In this document: piece after piece, positions 1-12,000 of the stretch | Layout: every line of letters begins with the position of its first letter | Numbering within the stretch: position 1 is the first letter of the stretch | Origin: Anolis sagrei | Taxonomy: Eukaryota > Chordata > Lepidosauria > Squamata > Anolidae | Direction: 5' to 3' | Length of the DNA stretch: 64,000 nucleotides | Assembly: GCF_037176765.1 (NCBI RefSeq) | Contig: NC_090024.1 | Location: 246,538,571-246,602,570, forward strand | The notes under the pieces: model-generated | The model's database searches: none | What the model saw: only the letters and a program-made list of their open reading frames with translations | What the model was told of the DNA's origin: nothing | Made by a program: the position numbers and the translations under genes

Positions 1-527
1 TCAAGTCCCATCATCCATCTCCAAATTTTTCCAAACAACACCAGGATGTAAAGTGGGTCATGAGAGGTCTATGTGCCAAGTTTGGTCTTGATCTGTCATT
101 GGATGAGGTTAACAGCGGTCTCAGAATGTGACTGATGGCACTGCAAGTCCCATCATCCATGGTTGCAGTAGGATGTCGAGTGGGTCATGGGGGCTCTGTG
201 TGCCAAGTGTGGTTTGTATTGGTAATGTTTTGACGCAGCCCCCTCTGGCCTTTTCTTTCCTCTCTTTGTCATCTCGGAATCTTGAAACTGAGGCTGGCCA
301 ATCAGAGACCATATGCAAATTTCCTTCTGTCATGTCCCTGTTTCTGTCATGAACCCTTTTCTCCACCAGGGGCTCCTGTTGAAGCAGGCCAATCAGGGAC
401 CATATGCAAATAGCATCACAGCAGCAGCCAATCAGAATCTTGGAACTTTCAGGCTGGCCAATCCGAAAGCCGGCACATACACCGCCACACATCCGCCGCA
501 TACAAGTTTTGACTTTTATTATATAGA
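1..527 (-). mobile_element. Helitron fragment, minus orientation, running off the left edge
   Basis: The stretch ends with the reverse complement of a TCTATATAA-type Helitron 5' terminus near 527. It contains two near-identical segments pairing a CCAAT box with the octamer ATGCAAAT (around 296-325 and 390-415) and two more CCAAT boxes. The 3' end lies outside the window. Confidence 0.5.
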
Positions 528-530
528 TAG

Positions 531-1785
531 ATTTATTTGCTATGCTTGTATACCGCTGTTTCTCAGCCTAGCCGGCGACTCAACGCGGTTTACAACAAAA
601 CATAACAATCAACAGTATACAATTTAAAACCATAAAAGCATAATACACAATTCACATATCAATAGCAACCCAATACATCTCCTGACTAAAATCGTGATCC
701 AGTTCGTCGTCCATATTGCCAATCCTTAATCATTACATTAATTGCACTGAGTTAACCAAATGCCTGTTCGAACATCCAGGTTTTTAATCTTCTTCGGAAC
801 ACCATCAGCGAGGGGGCTGATCTTACCTCCATGGGAAGGGCGTTCCATAGCCGCGGGGCCACCACAGAAAAGGCCCTGTCTCTCGTCCCCGCCAGCCGCA
901 CCTGTGAAGCAGGCGGGAAAGAGAGCAGGGCCTCCCCAGGAGATCTTAGGGTCCTGGCGGGCTGATAGGCCGAGATACGTTCGGGTAGGTAAGTTGGGCC
1001 AGAACCGTTTAGGGCTTTAAAGGCCAACGCCAGCACTTTGAATTGAGCCCGGTAGCAGATTGGCAGCCAGTGGAGCTGGTGCAGCAGAGGAGTGGTATGC
1101 TCCCTGCGCTCCGCTCCTGTTAGTATCATGGCTGCCGAGCATTGGACTAGTTGGAGCTTCCGGGCCGTCTTCAAAGGCAACCCCACGTAGAGAGCGTTGC
1201 AGTAGTCTAAACGGGATGTAACCAGAGTGTGGACTACCGTGGCCAAGTCAGACTTCCCAAGGTATGGTCGCAGTTGGCACACGAGTTTTAACTATGCGAA
1301 TGCTCCCCTGGTCACCGCCGAAACCTGGGATTCCAGGCTCAGCGATGAGTCCAGGGTCACACCCAAACTGCGAACCTGCGTCTTCAGGGGGAGTGCGACC
1401 CCGTCCAACACAGACATCGTAATCCAAAACTCTGGATGATCTCTCTCAATAGATTTAAGTAAATGTTGAACAACATAGGGGACAGAGTTGAGCCTTATTA
1501 AACCCAGCCAGTGTAAATCAATCAAGCATGTGCAAACTTGGGCCCTCAAGGTGATTTGAACTTCAATACCCAAATCTCCGAGCCAAACTGGCAAGGGGTC
1601 TAACGTAGATGCTGAAAAGAAGAGGGGAGAGAATTGCACCTTGGGGTACCCCGCATAGGAGGGGGGAACTTTCGGAGACTTGGTCCATATATTCCACGCA
1701 CTGACTCCGATTTCGGAGGAATTAATTGAACCAATTGAAGGCCTGACCGCGAACTCCGGACATGGCAAGATGGTGGGTCATTAGG
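531..1785 (-). mobile_element. L2-type LINE, 5'-truncated
   Basis: The minus strand encodes the L2/CR1-clade reverse transcriptase C-terminus ([35 protein letters not shown]). Its 3' UTR and A/T-rich tail end near 531. Further upstream RT sequence in other frames extends to about 1785, where similarity stops. Several frame breaks; an old copy. Confidence 0.85.
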
Positions 1786-1936
1786 TGTATGTATATGTGT
1801 GTATTTGTGTATATGTGTGTCTGTGTATATGTGGGTTTGCACATGCATTCTAATGTATTTTTTTGTTTTTTGGCTTTTTAAGTCTCTTCTGCTGTGCTTT
1901 TCAGTGTTTTTATGAGTGATGGACACTCGTTGGCAG
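1786..1936 (-). mobile_element. Helitron 5'-region fragment with TG/TATG microsatellite
   Basis: The sequence reading TTTATGAGTGATGGACACTC is the sub-terminal part shared by the Helitrons at 4154-6191 and 29866-31187, preceded by a (TGTATA)-rich stretch. Both ends are missing. Confidence 0.4.
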
Positions 1937-2164
1937 AAAAGGATAAAACTTTTTAAAAATCATAACATTGGGCTACCGCAGTGAAAATGGGGGTAAAACT
2001 GCATCATGGTTCACAGTTAATGTGGTACCAAACTGGATGAAGCCTACAGAACTGAAAGTGATCACAGAGGCCATCCAGTCCAACCCCTTTGTGCACACAA
2101 TGCTAGTCTGTCATGTAGTGGACTGCCAAGATGGGCCTTGTCTGCCCAAAATAAGCCCCAGCGG

Positions 2165-2745
2165 TCATAGAAGCATAGAATCATAGAATCATAGAATCAA
2201 AGAGTTAGAAGAGACCTCATGGACCATCCAGTCCAACCCCATTCTGCCAAGAAGCAGGAATATTGCATTCAAAGCACCCCTGACAGATGGCCATCCAGCC
2301 TCTGTTTAAAAGCTTCCAAAGAAGGAGCCTCCACCACACTCCCTCTGGGGCAGAGAGTTCCACTGCTGAACGGCTCTCACAGTCAGGAAGTTCTTCCTCA
2401 TGTTCAGATGGAATCTCCTCTCTTGTAGTTTGGAGCCATTGCTCCATTGCGTCCTAGTCTTCAGGGAAGCAGAAAGGAAGCTTGCTCCCTCCTCCTCCCT
2501 GTGGCTTCCTCTCACATATTTATACATGGCTATCATATCCCCTCTCAGCCTTCTCTTCTTCAGGCTAAACATGCCCAGCTCGTTAAGCCGCTCCTCATAG
2601 GGCTTGTTCTCCAGACCCTTGATCATTTTAGTCGCCCTCTTCCTCTGGACACATTCCAGCTTGTCAATATCTCTCTTGAATTGTGGTGCCCAGAACTGGA
2701 CACAATATTCCAGGTGTGGTCTAACCAAAACAGAATAGAGGGGTC
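2165..2745 (-). mobile_element. CR1 LINE 3' fragment
   Basis: Minus-strand CR1: the terminal (ATTCTATG) repeat is at 2170-2200, and the coding part includes [32 protein letters not shown] and [10 protein letters not shown]. It is 5'-truncated and lies 250 bases upstream of the signal-peptide exon. Confidence 0.9.
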
Positions 2746-2952
2746 ATGGTAAGAGAACCCAGTGACAAGAACATTGTGTGCCTTCTCCCAAAAGAGACAG
2801 TGACCTGCCCCAGCTGATTTATTGAGGTCTCAGATAAACCCAGCAGATAACAGTGTTGACACAACATTGCAGGATTCAGCACCAGCTGTCAAGGGGGCAG
2901 GACATGGCACCCCGGGAAGACCCATCAGGCCTGGCCTTGGCATCCGGGAGGG

Positions 2953-2958
2953 TTTATA
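2953..2958 (+). promoter_or_regulatory. Candidate TATA element upstream of signal-peptide exon
   Basis: A TTTATA stretch lies 40 bases before the ATG at 2998 in otherwise non-repetitive DNA. If used as a TATA box it would place transcription start near 2983 and leave a very short 5' UTR. The first exon could also be preceded by an untranslated exon. Position only; no other core promoter element is recognised. Confidence 0.3.
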
Positions 2959-2997
2959 TTCCAGGTTCTCCCTCCTTGGCCAAGGACACCGTCAGCC

Positions 2998-3088
2998 ATG
3001 AAGAGCCACCACGCTGCCCTGCTGCTCCTGGGCTTCTTCGCCCTCGGGACAGAGCCCATTTTGGCTAACCTGAGGAAAAAGCTAGGCA
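2998..3088 (+). CDS. Exon 1: signal peptide
   Basis: The ATG at 2998 has a purine-free but acceptable context (GTCAGCCATGA). It opens 30 codons beginning [17 protein letters not shown]: a basic/polar start, an eleven-residue hydrophobic core, then TEPILA followed by Asn. A signal peptidase cut after Ala23 fits. The exon ends in one spare base (phase 1) before the strong donor GTGAGT at 3089. The same phase is used by every later exon, which supports this as the true first coding exon. The remaining residues NLRKKLG begin a short basic linker. It exports the inhibitor chain to the extracellular space. Confidence 0.85.
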
Positions 3089-6000
3089 GTGAGTACAGAA
3101 ATCCCCACGCCTGGCGTGGAGAGAGATTGCCATGCCTCCCACATTCTGTGCCCTTGTTTTTCCTGATATTTGACCTTTTAATTCCCTGCACAGTTTGAGC
3201 TTGGACTGTCCTAGTATGCATCTACAATGTAGAATCAACTGCCTCAACTCAATGCTATGGGATCCTGGGAATGGTAGTTGGGTGAGATGTTTTGGTGGGA
3301 TCAAACTATGTTTATTCTATAGTGTGGATGCGCTCAGTGCCTTTTCAGTGATTGTTCCCATTGCTTTCTTTCTATGTAGGTATTAGAGGTGTGCAATTCA
3401 GGTAAACCACGTGCTGGTTGGATGGTGAATTTTTGGTTGCCCAAATTTGGGAGGGCAAAATGCTGTTTATCGATCTGGCAGCTGGATGATCCATTTTCGC
3501 TCTGGGAAGATTTGGCCCAGTGGTGGCAATGGGGCCATTCAAATGGTTCTACCCCAGAAGGTGATAATGCTGTGAAGGCTCCTTGCTGGCCATTGATTAG
3601 TCTTATGGATTGATTGATTGGTTGGTTGGTTGGTTGGTTGGGTTGGTTGGTTGGTTGGTTGGTTTGGATAGGATGCCTGCTTTTCTCAAAATGGGACTCA
3701 TCTGGGCATGGCTGGAAGAAGAAGAGAAGTAAGAGTGTGCAAACAGGTAGTATCCACTCTCCTTCTCCTTCCCTTCGAAGCATCTTCCACTCTGGATGAC
3801 CACCTTTCCCTCTATTGTTCCTTGCTTGCAATCCCCAAATACCCCTATACTGTCTGCCCAATCCAGAATAAATAAATTTCAATTGAGTATATGCAACTGA
3901 GTACAAGATGATGGCCTACCTATAAGTGTCATATAGGTGCACAACCTATATTAAACTTGTGGTAGTTAGCATGCTCCTTCCATGGCCATGTATCTTGCTC
4001 CCCAAAGGGGCATCTGCCTGCCATTCTGAGAAGTCATCTGCTGGGTGAAAGATGCTTTGGACTTGACCCAGGAGATCTCTTCTGACATTCTGAGGACCAC
4101 GGAAAGGACCCATTTCCAAGAGTCTTTTCCAAAGTCCAACTTCTATGGCATTACTAGCTGTACACGCCACACCACACGTTGCTGTGGCCAACCTTCCCTC
4201 CCTCTTTCTCTTCTTCTTTCCTTCCTTTGCTCCCTCTTTCCTTCCTTCCCTTTTCTTCTTTCCTTCTCTCCTTCCTTCCTCCTCGACCTCTTTCCTTCCC
4301 CTTTTTTCTTTTCCTTCCCTTTCTCTCCTTTCTTCCTTCTCTACCTCTTTCCTTCCTTCCTTTCTTCACGTTTTGCTTCCATCCTTCTCTCTTTCCTTCT
4401 TTCCTTTCCTCCCATTTTCTCTCCGTCTTTCCCTCCTTCCTTTGCTCCCTCTTTCCTTCCTTTACTTTTTTCCTTTCCTTCTCTGTTTCCTTCTCTACCT
4501 CTTTCTTTCCTTCCACCCTTTTTCTTTTCCTTCCCCTTCTCTCCTTTCTTCCTTCTCTACCTCTTTCCTTCCTTCCTTTGCTTTTTGCTTCCATCTTTCC
4601 TTCTCTTTCCTTCTTTCCTTTCCTCCCATTTTCTCTCTGTCTTTCCCATCTTCCTTTGCTCCCTCTTTCCTTCCTTTCCTTTTTTTCTTTCCTTCACTCC
4701 TTCCTTCCTCCTCAACCTCTTTCCTTCCCCTTTTCTTTTCCTTCCCTTTCTCTCCTTTCTTCCTTCTCTACCTCTTTCCTTCCTTCCTTTCTTCACGTTT
4801 TGCTTCCATCCTTCTCTCTTTCCTTCTTTCCTTTCCTCCCATTTTCTCTCCGTCTTTCCCTCCTTCCTTTGCTCCCTCTTTCCTTCCTTTACTTTTTTCC
4901 TTTCCTTCTCTGTTTCCTTCTCTACCTCTTTCTTTCCTTCCACCCTTTTTCTTTTCCTTCCCCTTCTCTCCTTTCTTCCTTCTCTACCTCTTTCCTTCCT
5001 TCCTTTGCTTTTTGCTTCCATCTTTCCTTCTCTTTCCTTCTTTCCTTTCCTCCCATTTTCTCTCTGTCTTTCCCATCTTCCTTTGCTCCCTCTTTCCTTC
5101 CTTTCCTTTTTTTCTTTCCTTCACTCCTTCCTTCCTCCTCAACCTCTTTCCTTCCCCTTTTCTTTTCCTTCCCTTTCTCTCCTTTCTTCCTTCTCTACCT
5201 CTTTCCTTCCTTCCTTTCTTCACGTTTTGCTTCCATCCTTCTCTCTTTCCTTCTTTCCTTTCCTCCCATTTTCTCTCCGTCTTTCCCTCCTTCCTTTGCT
5301 CCCTCTTTCCTTCCTTTACTTTTTTCCTTTCCTTCTCTCTTTCCTTCTCTACCTCTTTCTTTCCTTCCACCCTTTTTCTTTTCCTTCCCCTTCTCTCCTT
5401 TCTTCCTTCTCTACCTCTTTCCTTCCTTCCTTTGCTTTTTGCTTCCATCTTTCCTTCTCTTTCCTTCTTTCCTTTCCTCCCATTTTCTCTCTGTCTTTCC
5501 CATCTTCCTTTGCTCCCTCTTTCCTTCCTTTCCTTTTTTTCTTTCCTTCACTCCTTCCTTCCTCCTCAACCTCTTTCCTTCCCCTTTTCTTTTCCTTCCC
5601 TTTCTCTCCTTTCTTCCTTCTCTACCTCTTTCCTTCCTTCCTTTCTTCACGTTTTGCTTCCATCCTTCTCTCTTTCCTTCTTTCCTTTCCTCCCATTTTC
5701 TCTCCGTCTTTCCCTCCTTCCTTTCTTCCCTCTTTCCTTCCTTTCCTTTTTTTTCTTTCCTTCTCTCCTTCCTTCTCTACCTCTTTCTTTCCTTCCACCC
5801 TTTGTCTTTTCCTTTCTCTTTTTCTCCTTTCTTCCTTCTCTACCTCTTTCCTTCCTTTGCTTTTGTCTTCCATGCTTCCTTCTCTCTTTTCTTCCTTCCT
5901 TCCTTCCTTCCTTCCTTCCTTCCTTCCTTCCTTCCTTCCTTCCTTCCTTTCTTTCTTTCTTTCTCCCATTCCTTCCCTCCCTCTTCCTTCCCTTTTTTCT

Positions 6001-9000
6001 GTATGGCATTTAACTTTTCATCATTTAGCTTTTGGGGAGCTTTAAATCCTTTCCACTTTTGGGGGGGGTTATGAGTGATGGTCACTCATTGGTCTGTTAG
6101 GGGTATAGTGTCCAAATTTCGTGTCAATTCTTCCAGTGGTTTTGAGTTATGTTACTCCCACAAATGAACATTACATTTTTATTAATATAGATTACTCCCC
6201 GTGGGAGACTGAACATGAGGTTCTGCCCAAAATGGGGAGGACAAGCAACTCTTGAGAGCACTTTCTGCTGCTGAGAGTTTGGCCAGTGAAATATAGTTCC
6301 AAAGAGTGGAAGAACTTCCTGACTGTGAGAGCCGTTCAGCAGTGGAACTCTCTGCCTTCCCCGGAGTGTGGTGGAGGCTCCTTCTTTGGAAGCTTTTAAA
6401 CAGAGGCTGGATGGGGTGCTTTGAATGCAATATTCCTGCTTCTTGGCAGAATGGGGTTGGACTGGATGGCCCAGGAGATCTCTTCCAACTCTTTGGTTCT
6501 ATGATTCTTTGAGTCAAAAGGCTGCACTAGAAGAGGGAATCTGTTGCTGGAGACATGATTGACCTTTTGCTGCAGAAGGCAAGGAAGAAGGTGGCAGCCC
6601 CCTTTCCCCTTCCATAAACAGAAGACGTTGAAAGGTCCCCTTGCCAGTTTCATCTCACTCCAACACAGGAAACCACAACTCCCATCACCACAAGTCCTGT
6701 TTGGAGTGCCTTTGCTATGATGTGTGTCCCTCTCAAAGAAAAAGGGACTTGAAGGGTCCACCAAGACCTTTCACGGTGTTCATGCTCAGCCTGATGGGAG
6801 GTCCAGTCTGGTTGGATGGAGAAACCTGGAACCTAACTCTGCTTCTTCTCTCTTTTTAGAAATGGAAGCACATGACAAGCCACCGGCACGTTCCATGGCA
6901 ACCTTCCAAGGTGAGAAACTACGCCCAAAGACAAAAAGGTGTTTTAGAGATAAAGTTCTCAGAATACAAAGAAGATAATCTTGTTAAAAAATGAAAACAT
7001 TATCAGGAAATAAGTGGTCAGAGGAACATCCCAGGTTTTGCATCCTTTGTGAAACTATACTATGGCAAAAGTAATGGAACTGTTCAGATCTGTTTAGGCA
7101 TGAAACTCTTCCCTTTTGGATACCTGCTTGGTTGACTTCCTACAGTTTCTCTTGGATGCTCATTTGGCTTTCTAAGGGGGACATTTCTTTACCTGTCCAC
7201 TTTTAATAAGGCCAGAGTTCAAATGCCCAACCAGCCATGGAAATTCACTAGGTGACCTTGGTCATTCACACTCTCTTAGCCATAGAGGAAGACAATGGTA
7301 AACCTCCATTAAAGGGGGACGAAAAATAATAGGGAAGGACAGAAATAAAGCAGGAATGACCTTCCTCCAAGCCTTTGTCCTTCCAGAGTATCACAGTAAG
7401 AATCTACCAGGATCACCAAGACCAAAGATCTTGGTGAGTCCTCGTGGACAACAAGTTAAACATGAGCCAGGAATGTGATGTGGCGGCAAAAAAAGCCAAT
7501 GGGATTTTGGCCTGCATCAAGAGGAGCAGAGTGTCTAGATCTAGGGAAGTCATGCTCCCCATTCTCTATTCTGCTTTGGTTAGACCACACCTGGAATATT
7601 GTGTCCAGTTCTGGGTACCACAATTCAAGAGAGATATTGACAAGCTGGAATGTGTCCAGAGGAGGGCGACTAAAATGATCAAGGGTCTGGAGAACAAGCC
7701 CTATGAGAGCTGGGCATGTTTAGCCTGAAGAAGAGAAGGCTGAGAGGGGATATGATAGCCATGTATAAATATGTGAGAGGAAGCCACAGGGAGGAGGAGG
7801 GAGCAAGCTTGTTTTCTGCTTCCTTGGAGACTAGGACGCAATGGAACAATGGCTTCAAACTACAAGAGAGGAGATTCCACCTGAACATGAGGAAGAACTT
7901 CCTGACTATGAGAGCCGTTCAGCAGTGGAACTCTCTGCCTTCCCCGGAGTGTGGTGGAGGCTCCTTCTTTGGAAGCTTTGAAACAGAGGCTGGATGGCCA
8001 TCTGTCAGGGGTGATTTGAATGCAATATTCCTGCTCAGTTCTTGTGGGTTTTTTCGGGCTATATGGCCATGTTCTAGAGGCATGGCCATATAGAACATGG
8101 CCATATAGCCCGAAAAAACCTCTAGAACATGGCCATATAGCCCGAAAAAACCCACAAGAACTGAGTGATTCCGGCCATGAAAGCCTTCGACAACACAATA
8201 TTCCTGCTTCTTGGCAGAATGGGATTGGACTGGATGGCCCATGAGGTCTCTTCCAACTCTAGGATTCTATGATTCTATATCCTTTGGTCAAAACATTCCA
8301 AACCGTTTAGGATTATCCACCAGCCCAACCAGCCATGGAAATTCATCATCATCATCATATTTAATTACTTATTAATTGCCCTCCATCCGAGAATGCTCTA
8401 GGCGATTTACACCTAAATTGTAAAAGATAGGTAAAGGTAAAGGTAGTCCCCTGACATTAAGTCCAGTCATGTCTGACTCTGGGGTGTGGTGCTCATCTCC
8501 ATTTCTAAGCCAAAGAGCCAGCGTTGTCCGTAGACACCTCCAAGGTCACGTGGCCAGCATGACTGCATGGAGCGCTGTTAAAGATAAATTGTAAAAGATT
8601 CTGTACATACATACAGAAATTAAAAATCAACAGGGATCGAATGCTCTAGTAAAAAGCCAGGTGTCTTAAGTGCTTGAGTAAAAGGCCCTAAGTCATGCAT
8701 GGCTCTCAAGTAGGGCAGCAAGGAATTCCTTAAGGCAGGAGGGGCAGAAATAGAGAAAGCCCATCTGCACCTGGTCCTTTCCAAGTGCACTTCTCTAGGA
8801 CTCGGTATATGGAGTAAGTTGGGCTGGGAGATGGGAGAAGGAGAGGCGGTCCCTAAGGTACGATGGACCCTGGCCGTAAAGAGTTTTAAAGGTCAGAACT
8901 AGCATCTTATACAGGTCACGGTACTCAGTTGGAAGCCAATGTCAATGTTGCAGCACTGGTGTTCTATGGCATTATTTCATGGGCGTTCTTGTGAGTAACC

Positions 9001-12000
9001 TGGCTGCCACATTCTGAACAATACGGAGCTTTCGGGTCATAGACATTGGAAGGCCAACATACAGGGTGTTGCAATAGTCCAGCCTATTTATTTATTTATT
9101 TATTTATTTCACAGTTTTGTATACCGAGCTTCTCAACCTCGTCGAGGGACTCAGCCCGGTTTACAGCCATAAAAACATATACATTCATTAAAATATCATA
9201 TATCACAAATTACAAAACAACTTTAAAAACACTAAATATAAAACTACAGTGGTCAGTCGTCCTAATAAGATGGGTCTATATCCACTTCCATCCAGAGTCC
9301 TATGGTGTTGTCTCATTCCTCGAAGGCCTGACTCCACAGCCATGTCTTCACCCGTTTCCTAAATGTTAGGATGGATGGGGCGGTTCTGGCCTCTAGTGGG
9401 AGAGAGTTCCAGAGTCGTGGGGCCACCACCGAGAAGGCCCTGTCCCTCGTCCCCACCAGCCGCGCTTGCGAGGCTGGTGGGACCGAGAGCAGGGCCTCTC
9501 CAGATGATCTTATTAATCTTGATGGTTCGTAGGGGAGAATACGTTCGGAGAGGTAAACAGGGCCGGAGTCGTTTAGGGCTTTATAGGTCAACACCAGCAC
9601 TTTGAATTGTGCTCGGAAGCTAATTGGCAGATGTGACCATGGCATGGATGACTGTTGCCTGAGCCTCGTCAGATAGGGAGGGTGCCAGTTGCCTCGCTTG
9701 TCGTAGATGGAAAAAGCCCTGTTTGCTGGCAGCAGCCACCTGAGCTTCCATTGTCAGCTGCGAATCCAGGACGACACCTAAGCTCTTAACAGTGGACGAT
9801 GGAGATAGGGCAGCACCATCGAAGGTGGGTAGCGGATGAGTCAGACCTGCCGGGCGGCCATGCCAGAGAATCTCAGTCTTTGCCGGGTTCACCTTCAGTC
9901 TGCTAGCACGTAGCCAGTTCGACAGAGCTTCCAGACATAGGGTGAAATTCAGTTCTTGTGGGTTTTTTGGGGCTATATGGCCATGTTCTAGAGGCATTTC
10001 TCCTGACGTTTCGCCTGCATCTGTGGCAAGCATCCTCAGAGGTGAGGTCTGCTGGAACTGGGAAAAAAGGGTTTATATATCTGTGGAATGACCAGGGTGA
10101 GACAAAGGGCTTTTGTAAGTTGGGCTAGGTGTGAATCTTCCAACTGACCACCTTGATTAGCATACAATGGGCTGACTGTGCCTGGAGCAAACTCTTCTTG
10201 AAAGGTGATTAGATGTCCCTGCCTGTTTTTCTCTCTGCTGTTTTTGCTGTTGCAATTTTAGAATAGGGTGTAATTGTCTGGAATTGACGTTGCTCCAGGC
10301 TCCAAGCACAGAAGGAGTTGGGTCTCATCCGCATATTGGTAGCAGTCCAGGCCGAAACTCCGAGCCAAACTAGCAAGGGGTCTAACGTAGATGTTGAAGA
10401 GAAGAGGAGAGAGAATTGCACCTTGGGGGACCCCACATAGGAGGGGGGATCTATCAGAGACTTGATCCATGTACTCCACGCGTTGGATCCGGTTCCGGAG
10501 AAATGAGTTAAACCAATTGAGGGCCTGACCACGAACTCTGGTCATGGCAAGATGGTGAATCATTAGATCGTAGTCGACAGTATCAAACGCTGCGGTAAGG
10601 TCGAGAAGTACCAATAGCACTTATCCACCGTTGTCAGACTGGCGACGGAGTTCATCCATAATGGCAAGCAGGACTGTCTCCGTCCCATGGCCCGGGCGAA
10701 AACCTGACTGGAAAGGGTCCAGGCCAGTTGTGTCATCCAGGAATTGTTGCAATTGTCCCAGTACAGCCCGCTCTATCACCTTGCCTAAGAATGGCAGATT
10801 AGAAACAGGACGGTAATTGGCAAGGATCATAGGATCCAAGTTTGGTTTCTTTAACAAGGGACGAACCCTTGCCTCTTTTAGGGTTCACTAGGTGACCTTG
10901 CGTATTCACACTCTCTTAGCCATAGAGGAAGATAATGGCAAACCTCCATTAAAGGGGGAAGAAAAATAATGGGGAAGGACAGAAATAAAGCAGGAATGAC
11001 CTTCTCCCAAGCCTTTCTCCTTCCAGAGAAATCATGTGGAGATCACAGTAATAATCTACCAGGATCACCAAGACCATATCCTTTGGTCAAAACATTCCAA
11101 CCCGTTTAGGATTATCCACTGCAAACACTTTAAAGTCAAAAGTCATAGAAAAATAGAGTTGGGAGAGACCACATGGGCCATCTAGTCCAACCCCCTGCCC
11201 TGCAGGAAAAGCACAATCAAAGCACCTTCGACAGATAGCTACTGAATCGCAAGCCATTGAATAGACCTCAAATTCCTCCCTCCTTCTCAACATGGAATGA
11301 TGTTCTGGTTGGTCCCAGAAAAGGTTTCCCACCCCTTACAAAAGGTCTTGTCCATGGGTTTGTGAGGTGGAGAAGGAGCAACCCAAACAAGGCCAGTCAA
11401 GAGGGCTCTTTGAGGCTGGGCCTCCCTGTCCCACCTTCTGCTCAGTAGCTTTTTCCTTCCTTCTTCTAGATCTCTGCCTCTTTCCACCCGAAGAAGGAGA
11501 CTGCAAAGCAAACATACCCCGATTCTTCTTCAATTCGACCTCATGGAAGTGTGAGGGATTCATTTATGGTGGATGTGGAGGAAATGACAACAACTTTAAG
11601 ACACGGGAGGAATGTCTCCAGTTCTGCTCACACAGAGGTGAGGAGCAGAAGGCAATGGGGTGGCCCTGAAGCTCATTTGGACTAGCTGGACAAGGAGAAG
11701 GAAATGCACTTGATGCTCCTTCCATGGCCATGGATCTTGCTCCCCAAATTGCAGAGTATGAGGAACATCACCACATCTTCTAGCCACACAACTGGAGGAA
11801 ACTATAGGACCCTTGTTGTTGTTTTCTTCCTTGGGTTTCATTCTGACTTTGGGAGGCTGAGTCCCAATAACTCCAACAAAGGCATGCAATATGGGGACTT
11901 GATGCTAGGTCTCCCTGTGCCACCTTCTGCGTCCTTCTTTGCCCTGTCCATCTTGGACTTCTGCGTGAGCATGACTCTCCTTCTCTTCCTTACAGAGCTC

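Larger units (their letters stand above)
7220..8345. repeat. Tandem duplication, copy 1 (split by a CR1)
   Basis: Sequence 7225-7427 plus 8276-8340 matches 10886-11120. Landmarks shared are TTAGCCATAGAGGAAGA, CAGAAATAAAGCAGGAATGA, CAGGATCACCAAGACCA and CATTCCAA..CCGTTTAGGATTATCCAC. In this copy a CR1 (7428-8275) interrupts the unit. Confidence 0.75.

Noticed and set aside
4045-6074. Three overlapping + strand open frames of over 600 codons rich in Ser, Phe, Leu and Pro
   Set aside because: They are translations of a nearly pure C/T satellite, open in all three frames because it lacks purines, with a 427-bp period not divisible by three. No protein signal.
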